This document shows, piece by piece, positions 8,155 to 15,088 of a stretch of 64,000 nucleotides of DNA (within the stretch, counting starts at the first letter, position 1; every line of letters starts with the position of its first letter). The notes under the pieces are model-generated. The model made no database searches and was not told the DNA's origin. It was given only the letters and a program-made list of their open reading frames with translations. The DNA comes from JAPUDQ01 sp964532145 (lineage in GTDB: Bacteria; Patescibacteriota; Saccharimonadia; Saccharimonadales; Saccharimonadaceae), in assembly GCA_964532145.1 (NCBI GenBank), contig CAZHGM010000002.1, positions 1 through 64,000 of the forward strand, given 5' to 3'. Both the position numbers and the translations under genes were made by a program.

Positions 8155-9798
8155 ATGGCTAAAAAAGTTTTTTACGATGATGAGGCCCGAACGCGTGTTC
8201 TCGGCGGGGCTAAGGTGCTCTATGACGCTGTTAAAACAACGATGGGGCCAAAAGGCCGCAATGTCGTGATCCAAAAAAGTTACGGTCAGCCAACAATCAC
8301 GCACGACGGCGTGACAGTCGCTGAGGGTGTTGAACTACCAGAAGTCGATGACGAAACGCTTGGCTACAAGGTCGGCGCTGATCTAATCAAACAAGCGGCT
8401 AGCAAGATGAACAAAGTAGCCGGGGATGGTACGACGACTGTCACCGTGCTCACCTACAATATCCTGAGCGAAGCTAATCGTCTGATCGCAGCAGGCCACA
8501 ATCCAATGGAATTACGCCGCGGTGTCGAAGAAGCAGGCGTAGAGGTACTAAAATCGCTCGAGAAGCTCTCGGAGCCTGTCACCGGCAAAAAAAGCCGAGT
8601 GGCTGAGGTTGCGGCAATTTCTGCAGGCGATTCGTCTATTGGCTCACTTATCGCTGATGTCATCGAAAAAGTCGGCGCACAAGGTGTTGTGACAGTCGAA
8701 GAAGGCCAAGGCCTCAGTATGGAGTCCGAAGTTGTCGAGGGCTTTACGTTTGACCGCGGGTACAGCAGCGCGCTAATGGTAACAGATGTTAACCGTCAAG
8801 AGGCTGAGTACAAAAACCCGGTTATCGTGATCACTGACAAAAAAATCAGCTCTGTCAGCGAGATTTCACCGCTGATTGAACGCATTGCCCAAGCTGGCAA
8901 AAAAGACCTCGTCCTGATCGCCGAGGATGTCGAAGGTGAGGCGCTAGCCATGTTGGTTCTCAACAAACTGCGCGGTGCCTTTAATACTGTCGCGGTCAAA
9001 GCGCCAGCATTCGGTGACCGTCGCAAAGAAACCTTGCAGGATATCGCTGTTCTGACTGGTGCGACCGTTATCTCTGATGATTTCGGCCTGACATTTGAAA
9101 ATGCTGATCTTGGCGTTCTCGGTAAAGCCCGCAAAGTTCTTGTCAGTAAAGATGCAACAACTATTATCGAAGGCGGCGGTACTGTCGCTGATGTCAAAAA
9201 CCGCGTCGCACAGATCCGCGAGCAGGCTGCACATGCTAGCTCTGAGTATGACAAAGAACAGTTCGACAAACGTGCTGCCGCACTTGAGGGCAAAGTGGCC
9301 GTCATCAAAGTTGGTGGTGCCACTGAGACTGAGATTGAGGAGAAAAAATATCGCGTTGATGATGCAGTTGCTGCCACAAAAGCCGCTCTGGCTGAGGGAA
9401 TCGTCCCAGGCGGTGGCGTAACACTTGTTAATCTGTCAGACGGTGTGAAGGCTGATGGTGCTGACTCAACTTCGGCTGGGCGTAGTATTGTTAAGCAGGC
9501 GTTGCTACAACCATTCCGTCAGCTGATGCTCAATGCCGGACTCAATGCTGAGGCACTACTAGCGCAAGTCCAAGCGGCCAAGGCTGGCCAAGGAGTTGAC
9601 GTTATGAATCCAGGCAAGCTGGTCGATCTTAAGACGGCTGGTGTGGTTGATCCTGTCGCCGTAACGCGCCAAGCTATCCAAAACGCCGTCAGTATCGCAG
9701 CAACAGCGATGACGATGGGAGCGCTTGTCGTCGATATCCCGAAGGAAGAATCTCCAGCAGCCGGCGGTGGTATGCCCGGCGGCATGGGAATGATGTAA
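8155..9798 (+). CDS. groL: chaperonin GroEL
   Basis: 547 residues, the standard length. ATP-driven folding chamber subunit. Seen: GPKGRNVVIQKSYG and ITHDGVTVAEGVEL near the N-terminus, the nucleotide-binding GDGTTTVTVL (about 86-95), AAISAGD, the apical segment FDRGYSSALMVTD, PAFGDRRKE, and the C-terminal GGGMPGGMGMM tail. Starts two bases after the groES stop, with groES codons providing a purine-rich site. Co-transcribed from the CIRCE promoter. Sequence is fully canonical, with no truncation. Confidence 0.98.
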   Translation: MAKKVFYDDEARTRVLGGAKVLYDAVKTTMGPKGRNVVIQKSYGQPTITHDGVTVAEGVELPEVDDETLGYKVGADLIKQAASKMNKVAGDGTTTVTVLTYNILSEANRLIAAGHNPMELRRGVEEAGVEVLKSLEKLSEPVTGKKSRVAEVAAISAGDSSIGSLIADVIEKVGAQGVVTVEEGQGLSMESEVVEGFTFDRGYSSALMVTDVNRQEAEYKNPVIVITDKKISSVSEISPLIERIAQAGKKDLVLIAEDVEGEALAMLVLNKLRGAFNTVAVKAPAFGDRRKETLQDIAVLTGATVISDDFGLTFENADLGVLGKARKVLVSKDATTIIEGGGTVADVKNRVAQIREQAAHASSEYDKEQFDKRAAALEGKVAVIKVGGATETEIEEKKYRVDDAVAATKAALAEGIVPGGGVTLVNLSDGVKADGADSTSAGRSIVKQALLQPFRQLMLNAGLNAEALLAQVQAAKAGQGVDVMNPGKLVDLKTAGVVDPVAVTRQAIQNAVSIAATAMTMGALVVDIPKEESPAAGGGMPGGMGMM

Positions 9799-9818
9799 CC
9801 ATCAGGCACAAGTACTAG

Positions 9819-9845
9819 AATAGGGAGCCATATGCTCCTTATTTT
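9819..9845 (+). terminator. Rho-independent terminator of groESL
   Basis: AATAGGGAGC (9819-9828), CATAT loop, GCTCCTTATT (9834-9843) with one G-T pair, then TT. It lies 20 bp after the groEL stop. Confidence 0.8.
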
Positions 9846-9857
9846 AGTATCAATTTG

Positions 9858-9897
9858 GTTGTACTGCAGCAATGCATGTTGTACTACGACAATGCAT
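9858..9897. repeat. 20-bp tandem direct repeat, two copies
   Basis: Two adjacent 20-bp units (9858-9877 and 9878-9897), GTTGTACT-4 nt-CAATGCAT, matching at 17 of 20 bases. The CAATGCAT core occurs inverted (ATGCATTG) at 10538-10545 on the other side of the Cas2-like gene. Iteron-like, function unknown. Confidence 0.75.
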
Positions 9898-9919
9898 CCA
9901 AATGTCTCGTATTGAAATT

Positions 9920-9957
9920 TGTGTCAATTAATGTCCGATCGGATATTAATTGACACA
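9920..9957. promoter_or_regulatory. left palindrome flanking the Cas2-like gene, overlaps its -35 box
   Basis: 38-nt near-perfect palindrome: outer arms TGTGTCAATTAAT (9920-9932) and ATTAATTGACACA (9945-9957), inner core TCCGATCGGA (9934-9943), 18 of 19 positions pairing. Its right arm contains TTGACA (9951-9956), the -35 of the downstream gene, so it is well placed as an operator. A related palindrome follows the gene at 10577-10620. Confidence 0.8.
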
Positions 9958-9979
9958 GTTATATTAATGATATTACACT
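9951..9979 (+). promoter_or_regulatory. promoter of the Cas2-like gene, leaderless
   Basis: TTGACA (9951-9956), 17 bp spacer, TACACT (9974-9979). The expected transcript start at about 9986 coincides with the ATG at 9987, and no Shine-Dalgarno sequence precedes it. Confidence 0.65.
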
Positions 9980-9986
9980 ACCCGTT

Positions 9987-10508
9987 ATGAGAAGACGCCG
10001 AAAACAAGTCTTATACGGACATAAGCGATCAGCTACGTCATATGTCGTGGAGAGTTTGATCCCATTTACTGATGCAAATCTAAAACTAGCATTCTCGCCG
10101 AGTAGATTCTTCCAGGAGCTCGCGAAGTCATCTGATACAAATGCCGATCAGCTTCGGCGGGCATATTATCGCGCGAAAGATAGCGGCATCGTGAAATACA
10201 TTGATGGGCATTTCGCAATAGATGAGGACTATCTTGCGACCATAATACAACATACCACCACCCCTCAATTACCGGACAACGAGTCGATGCTGGTTATCTA
10301 TGATATTCCTGAAGAAGTAGCGCACAAACGCCAAGAGTTACGTGGCCTCCTAAGGGAGCTAGAGTTTGTACAGGTGCAAAAAAGTGTATGGCAGACCTCA
10401 AAAAATTGTTTGGCACCAGTACTGGCGATGATTGCAAAGCTCAAGATTGAACCATATGTCCAAGTCTTTGTTGGTACGACGGAGTTTGACCAGTATATGC
10501 TCTATTAA
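9987..10508 (+). CDS. winged-helix plus Cas2-like (PaaX-C-type) protein, solitary
   Basis: 173 residues. Residues about 15-85 are basic and helical and read as a winged-helix DNA-binding part (SPSRFFQELAKSS, then QLRRAYYRAKDSGIVKYIDG). Residues about 100-173 match the Cas2/VapD/PaaX-C ferredoxin-like fold: strand MLVIYDIPEE with Asp106 at the Cas2 active-site position, helix KRQELRGLLRELEF, strand QVQKSVWQTS, and a last strand YVQVFVGTTEFDQYML. No cas1, other cas gene or CRISPR array is in the window, so it is unlikely to serve CRISPR adaptation. Annotation pipelines may label it Cas2. Its position between two palindromes suggests an autorepressor or a small mobile unit. Confidence 0.8.
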   Translation: MRRRRKQVLYGHKRSATSYVVESLIPFTDANLKLAFSPSRFFQELAKSSDTNADQLRRAYYRAKDSGIVKYIDGHFAIDEDYLATIIQHTTTPQLPDNESMLVIYDIPEEVAHKRQELRGLLRELEFVQVQKSVWQTSKNCLAPVLAMIAKLKIEPYVQVFVGTTEFDQYMLY

Positions 10509-10576
10509 GTGACGAAACAGTGCTGCCCGTTATCCTATGCATTGTGTATAGATATAGCATAAAGTGGAATGTAGAT

Positions 10577-10620
10577 ATTTGTGTCACTTATTACTCGATT
10601 GGACAATAAGTGACACAAAT
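10577..10620. promoter_or_regulatory. right palindrome flanking the Cas2-like gene
   Basis: Perfect 16-bp arms ATTTGTGTCACTTATT (10577-10592) and AATAAGTGACACAAAT (10605-10620) around a 12-nt core ACTCGATTGGAC. The outer arm shares TTTGTGTCA and TTA with the left palindrome and both cores contain CGAT. It lies 68 nt after the gene. It could be a second operator, an element end or a transcript-end hairpin. The rest of 10509-10725 holds the inverted CAATGCAT core and no gene that I can see. Confidence 0.75.
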
Positions 10621-10725
10621 AGTAGAGCTGAAGGAGGAATAGAGAATATCATAGGGCAGTCCTTGTGATAATTTAATGACACCAATGGTCTACAAAGATA
10701 TGTACAACAAAATAAAATTGACATG

Positions 10726-10754
10726 TTGACAAATCGAGAGAGGGAGAGTATTAT
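10726..10754 (+). promoter_or_regulatory. consensus promoter ahead of the DGQQR-motif gene
   Basis: TTGACA (10726-10731), 17 bp spacer, TATTAT (10749-10754). A second TTGACA sits eight bases upstream (10718-10723). Expected transcript start is near 10761. Confidence 0.8.
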
Positions 10755-10763
10755 GTGCTGCAG

Positions 10764-10784
10764 TATTCGAGCATGACTCGAATA
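10764..10784. promoter_or_regulatory. inverted repeat at the transcript start, operator candidate
   Basis: TATTCGAG (10764-10771), CATGA, CTCGAATA (10777-10784): perfect 8-bp arms directly at the predicted start of the 10840 gene transcript. Suggests repressor control, possibly by the product itself or by a mobile-element regulator. Confidence 0.55.
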
Positions 10785-10839
10785 TGCCTCGGGCATGTAG
10801 TCCGATGTCTCATCATCCCACCCACAGAAAGTTACGCCC

Positions 10840-11907
10840 ATGCTTCGCATCTTGGATGGCAGGATCGACACTACCCCCACGGGGGACGTGGTCTTGCTCG
10901 GCGCGATCGACAACCAGTGCCTCGGCGGCTTGCTTGTCGACGCGGCCTACCAGCGCGAAGAGCTGTATCCTGGCAAGATCTACGAGATCAAGCAGGTCAT
11001 GCTCCACCGCGCCGTTCCCGTCATCACGCTCAACCAGCGCAACACCGACGAGTTCGATCTCGCGCCCGACGGCAAGACGCTCGTCCTGTACGGCGACGTC
11101 TACATCGTCGACGGACAGCAGCGCACCATCGCCGCGCGTCAACTCGTCCATGAAGGGCTGGCAACCGTCCCGCTGATTCGTGCCATGGTTTACCTCGGCA
11201 AGGATCAGGCGTGGGAGCGCGAGGAGTTCACTCTCCAGCAGCGGCAGACGCGGATCAGCCCCAATGTCCAGATCCGGAATCTCGGTCTGGACAATAAGGG
11301 GATCTATGCCATCATCCGCGTGAGCGAGGAAGAAACCTCTCCGGTTCGTGATCGGGTGCAGTGGCAACAGACCCGCAACGCCGCCCATCTCATCACCGGC
11401 AAGTCGCTCGTCAAGGTGGCTGGCTCGCTCCATGGTCACATGGGTCACGGTACCCGCGTCAACCGTATCGATGATCTCGCTACGGGCCTCGACAAGCTGA
11501 CGGCCGACATGGGCCAGCAGCGGCTCAAGGCCAACATGCGCGAGTTCCTCCGTGTCCTCGAAAAGGCCTGGGGTTTGCGTGGTGTGGCCTACCCTCGGGC
11601 GGCCGTTCACCTCAAGACGAGCTTTTTGTACGGCTTGGCGAACTTCTTCTCCCATTACGAGAACTTCTGGGAGGGCTCAACGTTCAAAGTCGACGCCGCT
11701 ACGATCAAGAAGCTGCAGAGCTTCCCGATCACCGACCCGTCGGTAGTGAACTTCGCGGGCTTGACCGGCGCGCGGGCTGAGGTGATGGTGGAGGACTTCC
11801 TCTACAACCACGTCAACCGTAACCGGACGACCAATCGTCTCATCCGTCGGTTCGACGCCCCGGAGGAGTTCGATGACCAGCTGGAGGATGAGGAGGAAGA
11901 GAACTAG
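10840..11907 (+). CDS. ParB/DndB-like protein with DGQQR motif, in GC-rich island
   Basis: 355 residues from ATG 10840; no strong ribosome site precedes it and the frame is closed by TAG at 10798. YIVDGQQRTIAARQL (about 89-103) matches the DGQxR signature of the ParB/DndB/DUF262 superfamily, whose members bind nucleotides or DNA and occur in partition, phosphorothioate-modification and phage-defence systems. The C-terminus ends in an acidic tail (FDDQLEDEEEEN). No dnd, restriction or partition partner lies nearby. Third positions are strongly C/G, unlike its surroundings, and the following hairpin lacks a U-tract, both signs of transfer from a high-GC donor. Superfamily call moderate; function unknown. 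Confidence 0.65.
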   Translation: MLRILDGRIDTTPTGDVVLLGAIDNQCLGGLLVDAAYQREELYPGKIYEIKQVMLHRAVPVITLNQRNTDEFDLAPDGKTLVLYGDVYIVDGQQRTIAARQLVHEGLATVPLIRAMVYLGKDQAWEREEFTLQQRQTRISPNVQIRNLGLDNKGIYAIIRVSEEETSPVRDRVQWQQTRNAAHLITGKSLVKVAGSLHGHMGHGTRVNRIDDLATGLDKLTADMGQQRLKANMREFLRVLEKAWGLRGVAYPRAAVHLKTSFLYGLANFFSHYENFWEGSTFKVDAATIKKLQSFPITDPSVVNFAGLTGARAEVMVEDFLYNHVNRNRTTNRLIRRFDAPEEFDDQLEDEEEEN

Positions 11908-11922
11908 CCTGTACATTCAGGC

Positions 11923-11958
11923 ACTCTGAGCGGAGCAGTCTCTCCGAAGCCGTCAGAG
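11923..11958 (+). terminator. hairpin after the DGQQR-motif gene, no U-tract
   Basis: CTCTGA (11923-11928) pairs with TCAGAG (11953-11958), with inner CGGAG/CTCCG. No T-run follows. Same style as the hairpin at 7106-7137. Confidence 0.45.
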
Positions 11959-11959
11959 C

Positions 11960-12073
11960 ATATACCCCTGGCGCCGCGCCGCGTAGGGGGCGCGGCAAAT
12001 AGGCAATATTTTAAGTAGCCCCCCGAATAGGGGGGTGTTTTGGTGGGGGGGTAACCCCCGACCGGTGTGGGTG
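11960..12073. other. hairpin- and G-run-rich non-coding stretch up to an assembly gap
   Basis: Contains GCCGCGCC/GGCGCGGC, a CCCCCC-GAATA-GGGGGG hairpin followed by TGTTTT (terminator-like), and another run of seven G facing CCCCC. Runs of six and seven G could form G-quadruplexes. No convincing gene on either strand. The strong structure may explain why assembly broke just after it. Confidence 0.6.
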
Positions 12074-12083
12074 NNNNNNNNNN
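12074..12083. other. assembly gap (10 Ns)
   Basis: Ten Ns directly after the G-run stretch. Real length unknown, so the GC-rich island could continue or a repeat could be missing here. Confidence 0.95.
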
Positions 12084-12099
12084 ATATCGCAATTATGTC

Positions 12100-12128
12100 A
12101 AGAAGCACCCGTAATAGGTGCTTCTTTT
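12100..12128. terminator. bidirectional Rho-independent terminator
   Basis: AAGAAGCACC (12100-12109), 7-nt loop, GGTGCTTCTT (12117-12126), then TT. It follows the minus-strand gene ending at 12146 and also has a T-run on the plus strand. Confidence 0.8.
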
Positions 12129-12145
12129 GGTGGTACTGAAACCAG

Positions 12146-12679
12146 CTACAGTTGTGGTTGGCCGCTGGCGGGGTTGCTGAAATAGTCAATCTCTTTGACG
12201 ACATCGAGGAGCGCTTCGGCGCGTTTGGTTTCGTCTGGGATATTTCGTGCGGCGTCGTAGGTTGCTTGGACAAGCGAGCGATCATCGGTCGAACGGATGA
12301 TGAGCAGAAGAGTATCGAATTTTTCCTCAGGTGGGAGCTCAAGGCGGTCAACGAGGGGGCGCAACTGAGTTAGCGCGTCTTTTTTGATCGACTCGAGTCC
12401 TGGGTCAGCGACTGATGTCGTCGCAGGCATGACAGGAGTCGCAGTAGCGGCTGGGACGGGCTCAGGCGTAGTTTCCTGCATCACGGGTGACACTACTGGA
12501 TCTACTGGCGGCAACGCACTATCCGGTACCGGTGTTGATGGCGCAGGCATCGTTGGCTCAAATGAAACGCCACCTGCAACAGTGGACGACGTAGGCTGCA
12601 CCGCTGGGGTTTGCATACCTTCTAGCACTTTTGCAAGCTCTGCGTCATCAGTCATTGGTTCATTTGTATTATCTGCCAT
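12146..12679 (-). CDS. hypothetical protein with Pro-rich linker and helical C-terminal domain
   Basis: 177 residues from ATG 12679, which has GAGG five bases upstream; a GTG at 12685 gives two more residues. Residues about 25-95 are rich in Pro, Thr, Val and Ala and probably disordered. Residues about 97-177 (SIKKDALTQLRPLVDRLELP through ALLDVVKEID) are a compact helical domain. No signal peptide or membrane segment, so cytoplasmic. It is divergent from the sugar-phosphate isomerase. I do not recognise a named family. Confidence 0.7.
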   Translation of the reverse strand: MADNTNEPMTDDAELAKVLEGMQTPAVQPTSSTVAGGVSFEPTMPAPSTPVPDSALPPVDPVVSPVMQETTPEPVPAATATPVMPATTSVADPGLESIKKDALTQLRPLVDRLELPPEEKFDTLLLIIRSTDDRSLVQATYDAARNIPDETKRAEALLDVVKEIDYFSNPASGQPQL

Positions 12680-12772
12680 ACCCACCTCTTATATATTCGT
12701 TATGCTAAATCATTATGCTTACTGTATCATAGAAGCAGTGGGCTGTGAAGGTAGTAATGAGTAGGAGGAACT

Positions 12773-13804
12773 ATGGAGTTATTAAACGATACTAATGTTA
12801 TTGCGCAGCGCGATCCGCAAGATGCACTCGCAGTCGCATTGCAGCAATGCAGCTATTTCGATGTTTCGTTTAAGGCCACATTTGAGCCAAAAACCAATGT
12901 GAAAACGATCGTCTGGGCGGGGATGGGCGGCTCAGCATTACCAATGGTCGTGGTTCAGTCTTGGCCGCAAACAACAATCCCGTTTGAAGTGGTGCGAAAC
13001 TACGACATACCGCCCTATGTTGACGAATCAACGCTATTTGTTGCGTCTAGCTACTCTGGTAATACTGAGGAAACACTTGAGGCATTGTCACATGCCGAGG
13101 AGAAGCACGCTCAAATCGTAGTGGTTGCGGCCGGTGGCAGACTGGCTGATATTGCTCGCGACAAAGGTTACCCACTGTTTGAAATTCCGGCCGGAATCCA
13201 GCCACGAATGGCGACATTTTATTTCGTCAGTGCTTTCGTTGCAATCGTTACGCCGCTTGGAATTACCCACGCTGACACCAGCGAGCTTGCAGGCATTGGC
13301 ACGTGGCTCAAGCTCCAATTGGAGGCCTGGGGAGCTGATATTCCAACCGAGCAAAACCTGGCGAAACAGCTCGCTCTGAAGCTTATGGGAAAAACCGTTG
13401 TGATGTATGCTGGGCCAAAACTTTTTCCAGCTGCAAACAAATGGAAAATCTGCATGAACGAGAATGCCAAAAATACCGCGTGGGTTAATCAATACCCGGA
13501 GCTCAACCATAATGAATTTATTGGCTGGAGCTCGCATCCGATCGAAAAACCGTTTGCAGTCGTGGAAATCCGTTCCAATCTAGAACATCCACGGGTGCAA
13601 AAACGATTTGAGATCACGGAACGACTTTTGTCTGGGATGCGTCCCGCACCTCTGGTGGTTTCACCGCAAGGCGAGACGTTACTACAGCAACTCGCCTGGA
13701 GTTTTGCGCTTGGCGATTTCGTTAGCATCTATCTCGCTATCCTTAACGGCGTCAACCCTACCCCAGTCGATTTGGTTGAAAAACTCAAGGTAGAGCTAGG
13801 CTAG
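12773..13804 (+). CDS. bifunctional phosphoglucose/phosphomannose isomerase (SIS domains)
   Basis: 343 residues. Aldose-ketose isomerase that interconverts fructose-6-phosphate with glucose- or mannose-6-phosphate. Two SIS sugar-isomerase domains are visible: WAGMGGSALPMVVVQSW (about 46-62) and SSYSGNTEETLEALSH (about 92-107), and a second half with YPELNHNEFIGW (about 239-250), the conserved Glu-His region of the PGI/PMI family. The C-terminal VDLVEKLKVEL is also typical. ATG 12773 follows AGGAGG. It would link central sugar phosphates to the phosphohexomutase and ManC in this window. Confidence 0.9.
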   Translation: MELLNDTNVIAQRDPQDALAVALQQCSYFDVSFKATFEPKTNVKTIVWAGMGGSALPMVVVQSWPQTTIPFEVVRNYDIPPYVDESTLFVASSYSGNTEETLEALSHAEEKHAQIVVVAAGGRLADIARDKGYPLFEIPAGIQPRMATFYFVSAFVAIVTPLGITHADTSELAGIGTWLKLQLEAWGADIPTEQNLAKQLALKLMGKTVVMYAGPKLFPAANKWKICMNENAKNTAWVNQYPELNHNEFIGWSSHPIEKPFAVVEIRSNLEHPRVQKRFEITERLLSGMRPAPLVVSPQGETLLQQLAWSFALGDFVSIYLAILNGVNPTPVDLVEKLKVELG

Positions 13805-13867
13805 AAAGAGCCAACGCTCCCGTTCTTCACGAGCTGAAATTACTTGTTGGGCTGTTATAGTGGGGGA

Positions 13868-15088
13868 TTATTCGTATTGCCGGAGGGCTTCAATCGGGTC
13901 TTTGCGGGAGGCTTTGACGGCAGGGTACAGGCCAAACACGACGCCAACGATAAGTGCAAGCCCCATGGCAATGCCAACAATTTGCCAAGTAAGTGCAGGC
14001 TGGAACGAAAATACTGCAGCGATAAAGAAGGCTACCACATACGCACCACATAACCCGATAAAGCCACCGACAACCGTCATGGTGAGCGCTTCGATCAGAA
14101 ACTGCCATAATATCTGGCTATCACTCGCGCCTAACGCCTTTCGCACACCAATTTCCCGGGTGCGTTCAGTTACTGATACCAGCATAATATTCATGATGCC
14201 AATACCGCCAACTACCAGTGCAACCGCCGCCACTGTTGCCGTGATAAACACAATCATATCGTAGAATGAATTACTCGCGGTTGTGACGTCTTTGCCTTCG
14301 ATAACGCTAAAATCGCGCTCCCCACTGTGATTCGTGAGGAGCACCCCATCGATAGCAGCTGCCGTTTGTGCTGTCCGGCCCTTGTCAGTCGCATTCATAA
14401 TAATTTGGCCAATCTGCGCGACTCCTTGGTTAAAACTCTTGCCGTCTTCCAGGCTGATAAAAACACTTTTGTTGAGATCGACACCAATAGCATTTATCGG
14501 CGCACCTGCCGAGCGCAGCACCCCGATAACCGTATGCGGACGGCCTTTGATGATGACCTCCTGGCCACGGGCTTGGTCAGTCCCGATGAGATCAAGCGCA
14601 GTGCCATAGCCTAGCACGACCGTATCTCGGTTGGTGGCGTCACTCACAAATTGGCCCGAGGCCAAAGATAACTTCAGGAGCGTAGTGAAGTCCGGGCTCG
14701 TAGCCACGATAGGCGTACTTTTAGCCTGTTTGGAGTGATACTTGATCGTGCCATTGATAAACATGACAGGCGCAACAGCTGTCGTTTGCTTGAGCGTATC
14801 AATCGATGTGACATCCCGCTCCGTCAATGTCGACGCCGACACTGCGGCGAATGGGCTATATGAACTGAGTGCGGCTCGCTGATCACCGCCGCCTGGCTTA
14901 GCGATAATAATTCCACTGTCCAGCCCAGTAATTTGCTCGGCAAGTGTACGCTTAGCACCTTCGCCAAGTGCTAATACGAGGGTGATTGACAAAACCCCGA
15001 TGATAATCCCCAGCGTCGTCAAACTAGTACGCACCCGCGTGCTGCGTAAACTCTCCATGGCCACACGAACGTGAGTCGGCAGAATCAT
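13868..15088 (-). CDS. MacB/FtsX-type ABC transporter permease
   Basis: 406 residues. One N-terminal transmembrane helix (SLTTLGIIIGVLSITLVLAL), a large extracytoplasmic MacB_PCD-like domain (about 50-270), then three helices in an FtsX domain (VVGGIGIMNIMLVSVTERTR at the first; YVVAFFIAAVFSF; GIAMGLALIVGVVFGLYPAV) ending in KASRKDPIEALRQYE, the classic coupling end. Such permeases export peptides or lipoproteins or act as mechanotransmitters. It overlaps the upstream ATPase gene by 4 bp, so the two are translationally coupled and form one transporter. Substrate unknown. Confidence 0.92.
   Translation of the reverse strand: MILPTHVRVAMESLRSTRVRTSLTTLGIIIGVLSITLVLALGEGAKRTLAEQITGLDSGIIIAKPGGGDQRAALSSYSPFAAVSASTLTERDVTSIDTLKQTTAVAPVMFINGTIKYHSKQAKSTPIVATSPDFTTLLKLSLASGQFVSDATNRDTVVLGYGTALDLIGTDQARGQEVIIKGRPHTVIGVLRSAGAPINAIGVDLNKSVFISLEDGKSFNQGVAQIGQIIMNATDKGRTAQTAAAIDGVLLTNHSGERDFSVIEGKDVTTASNSFYDMIVFITATVAAVALVVGGIGIMNIMLVSVTERTREIGVRKALGASDSQILWQFLIEALTMTVVGGFIGLCGAYVVAFFIAAVFSFQPALTWQIVGIAMGLALIVGVVFGLYPAVKASRKDPIEALRQYE

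Noticed and set aside
9987..10508. Cas2-like gene as part of a CRISPR-Cas adaptation module
   Set aside because: No cas1, no other cas gene and no spaced repeat array are present in the window, and the extra winged-helix part fits a regulator better.
10813..11655. Long minus-strand frame (280 codons) opposite the DGQQR gene
   Set aside because: Antisense shadow of a GC-rich gene; the plus-strand frame carries the recognisable DGQQR motif and a promoter.
11904..12092. Short Pro/Gly/Tyr-rich minus-strand frame running into the gap
   Set aside because: It is a translation of hairpins and G-runs across Ns with no start context or known similarity.
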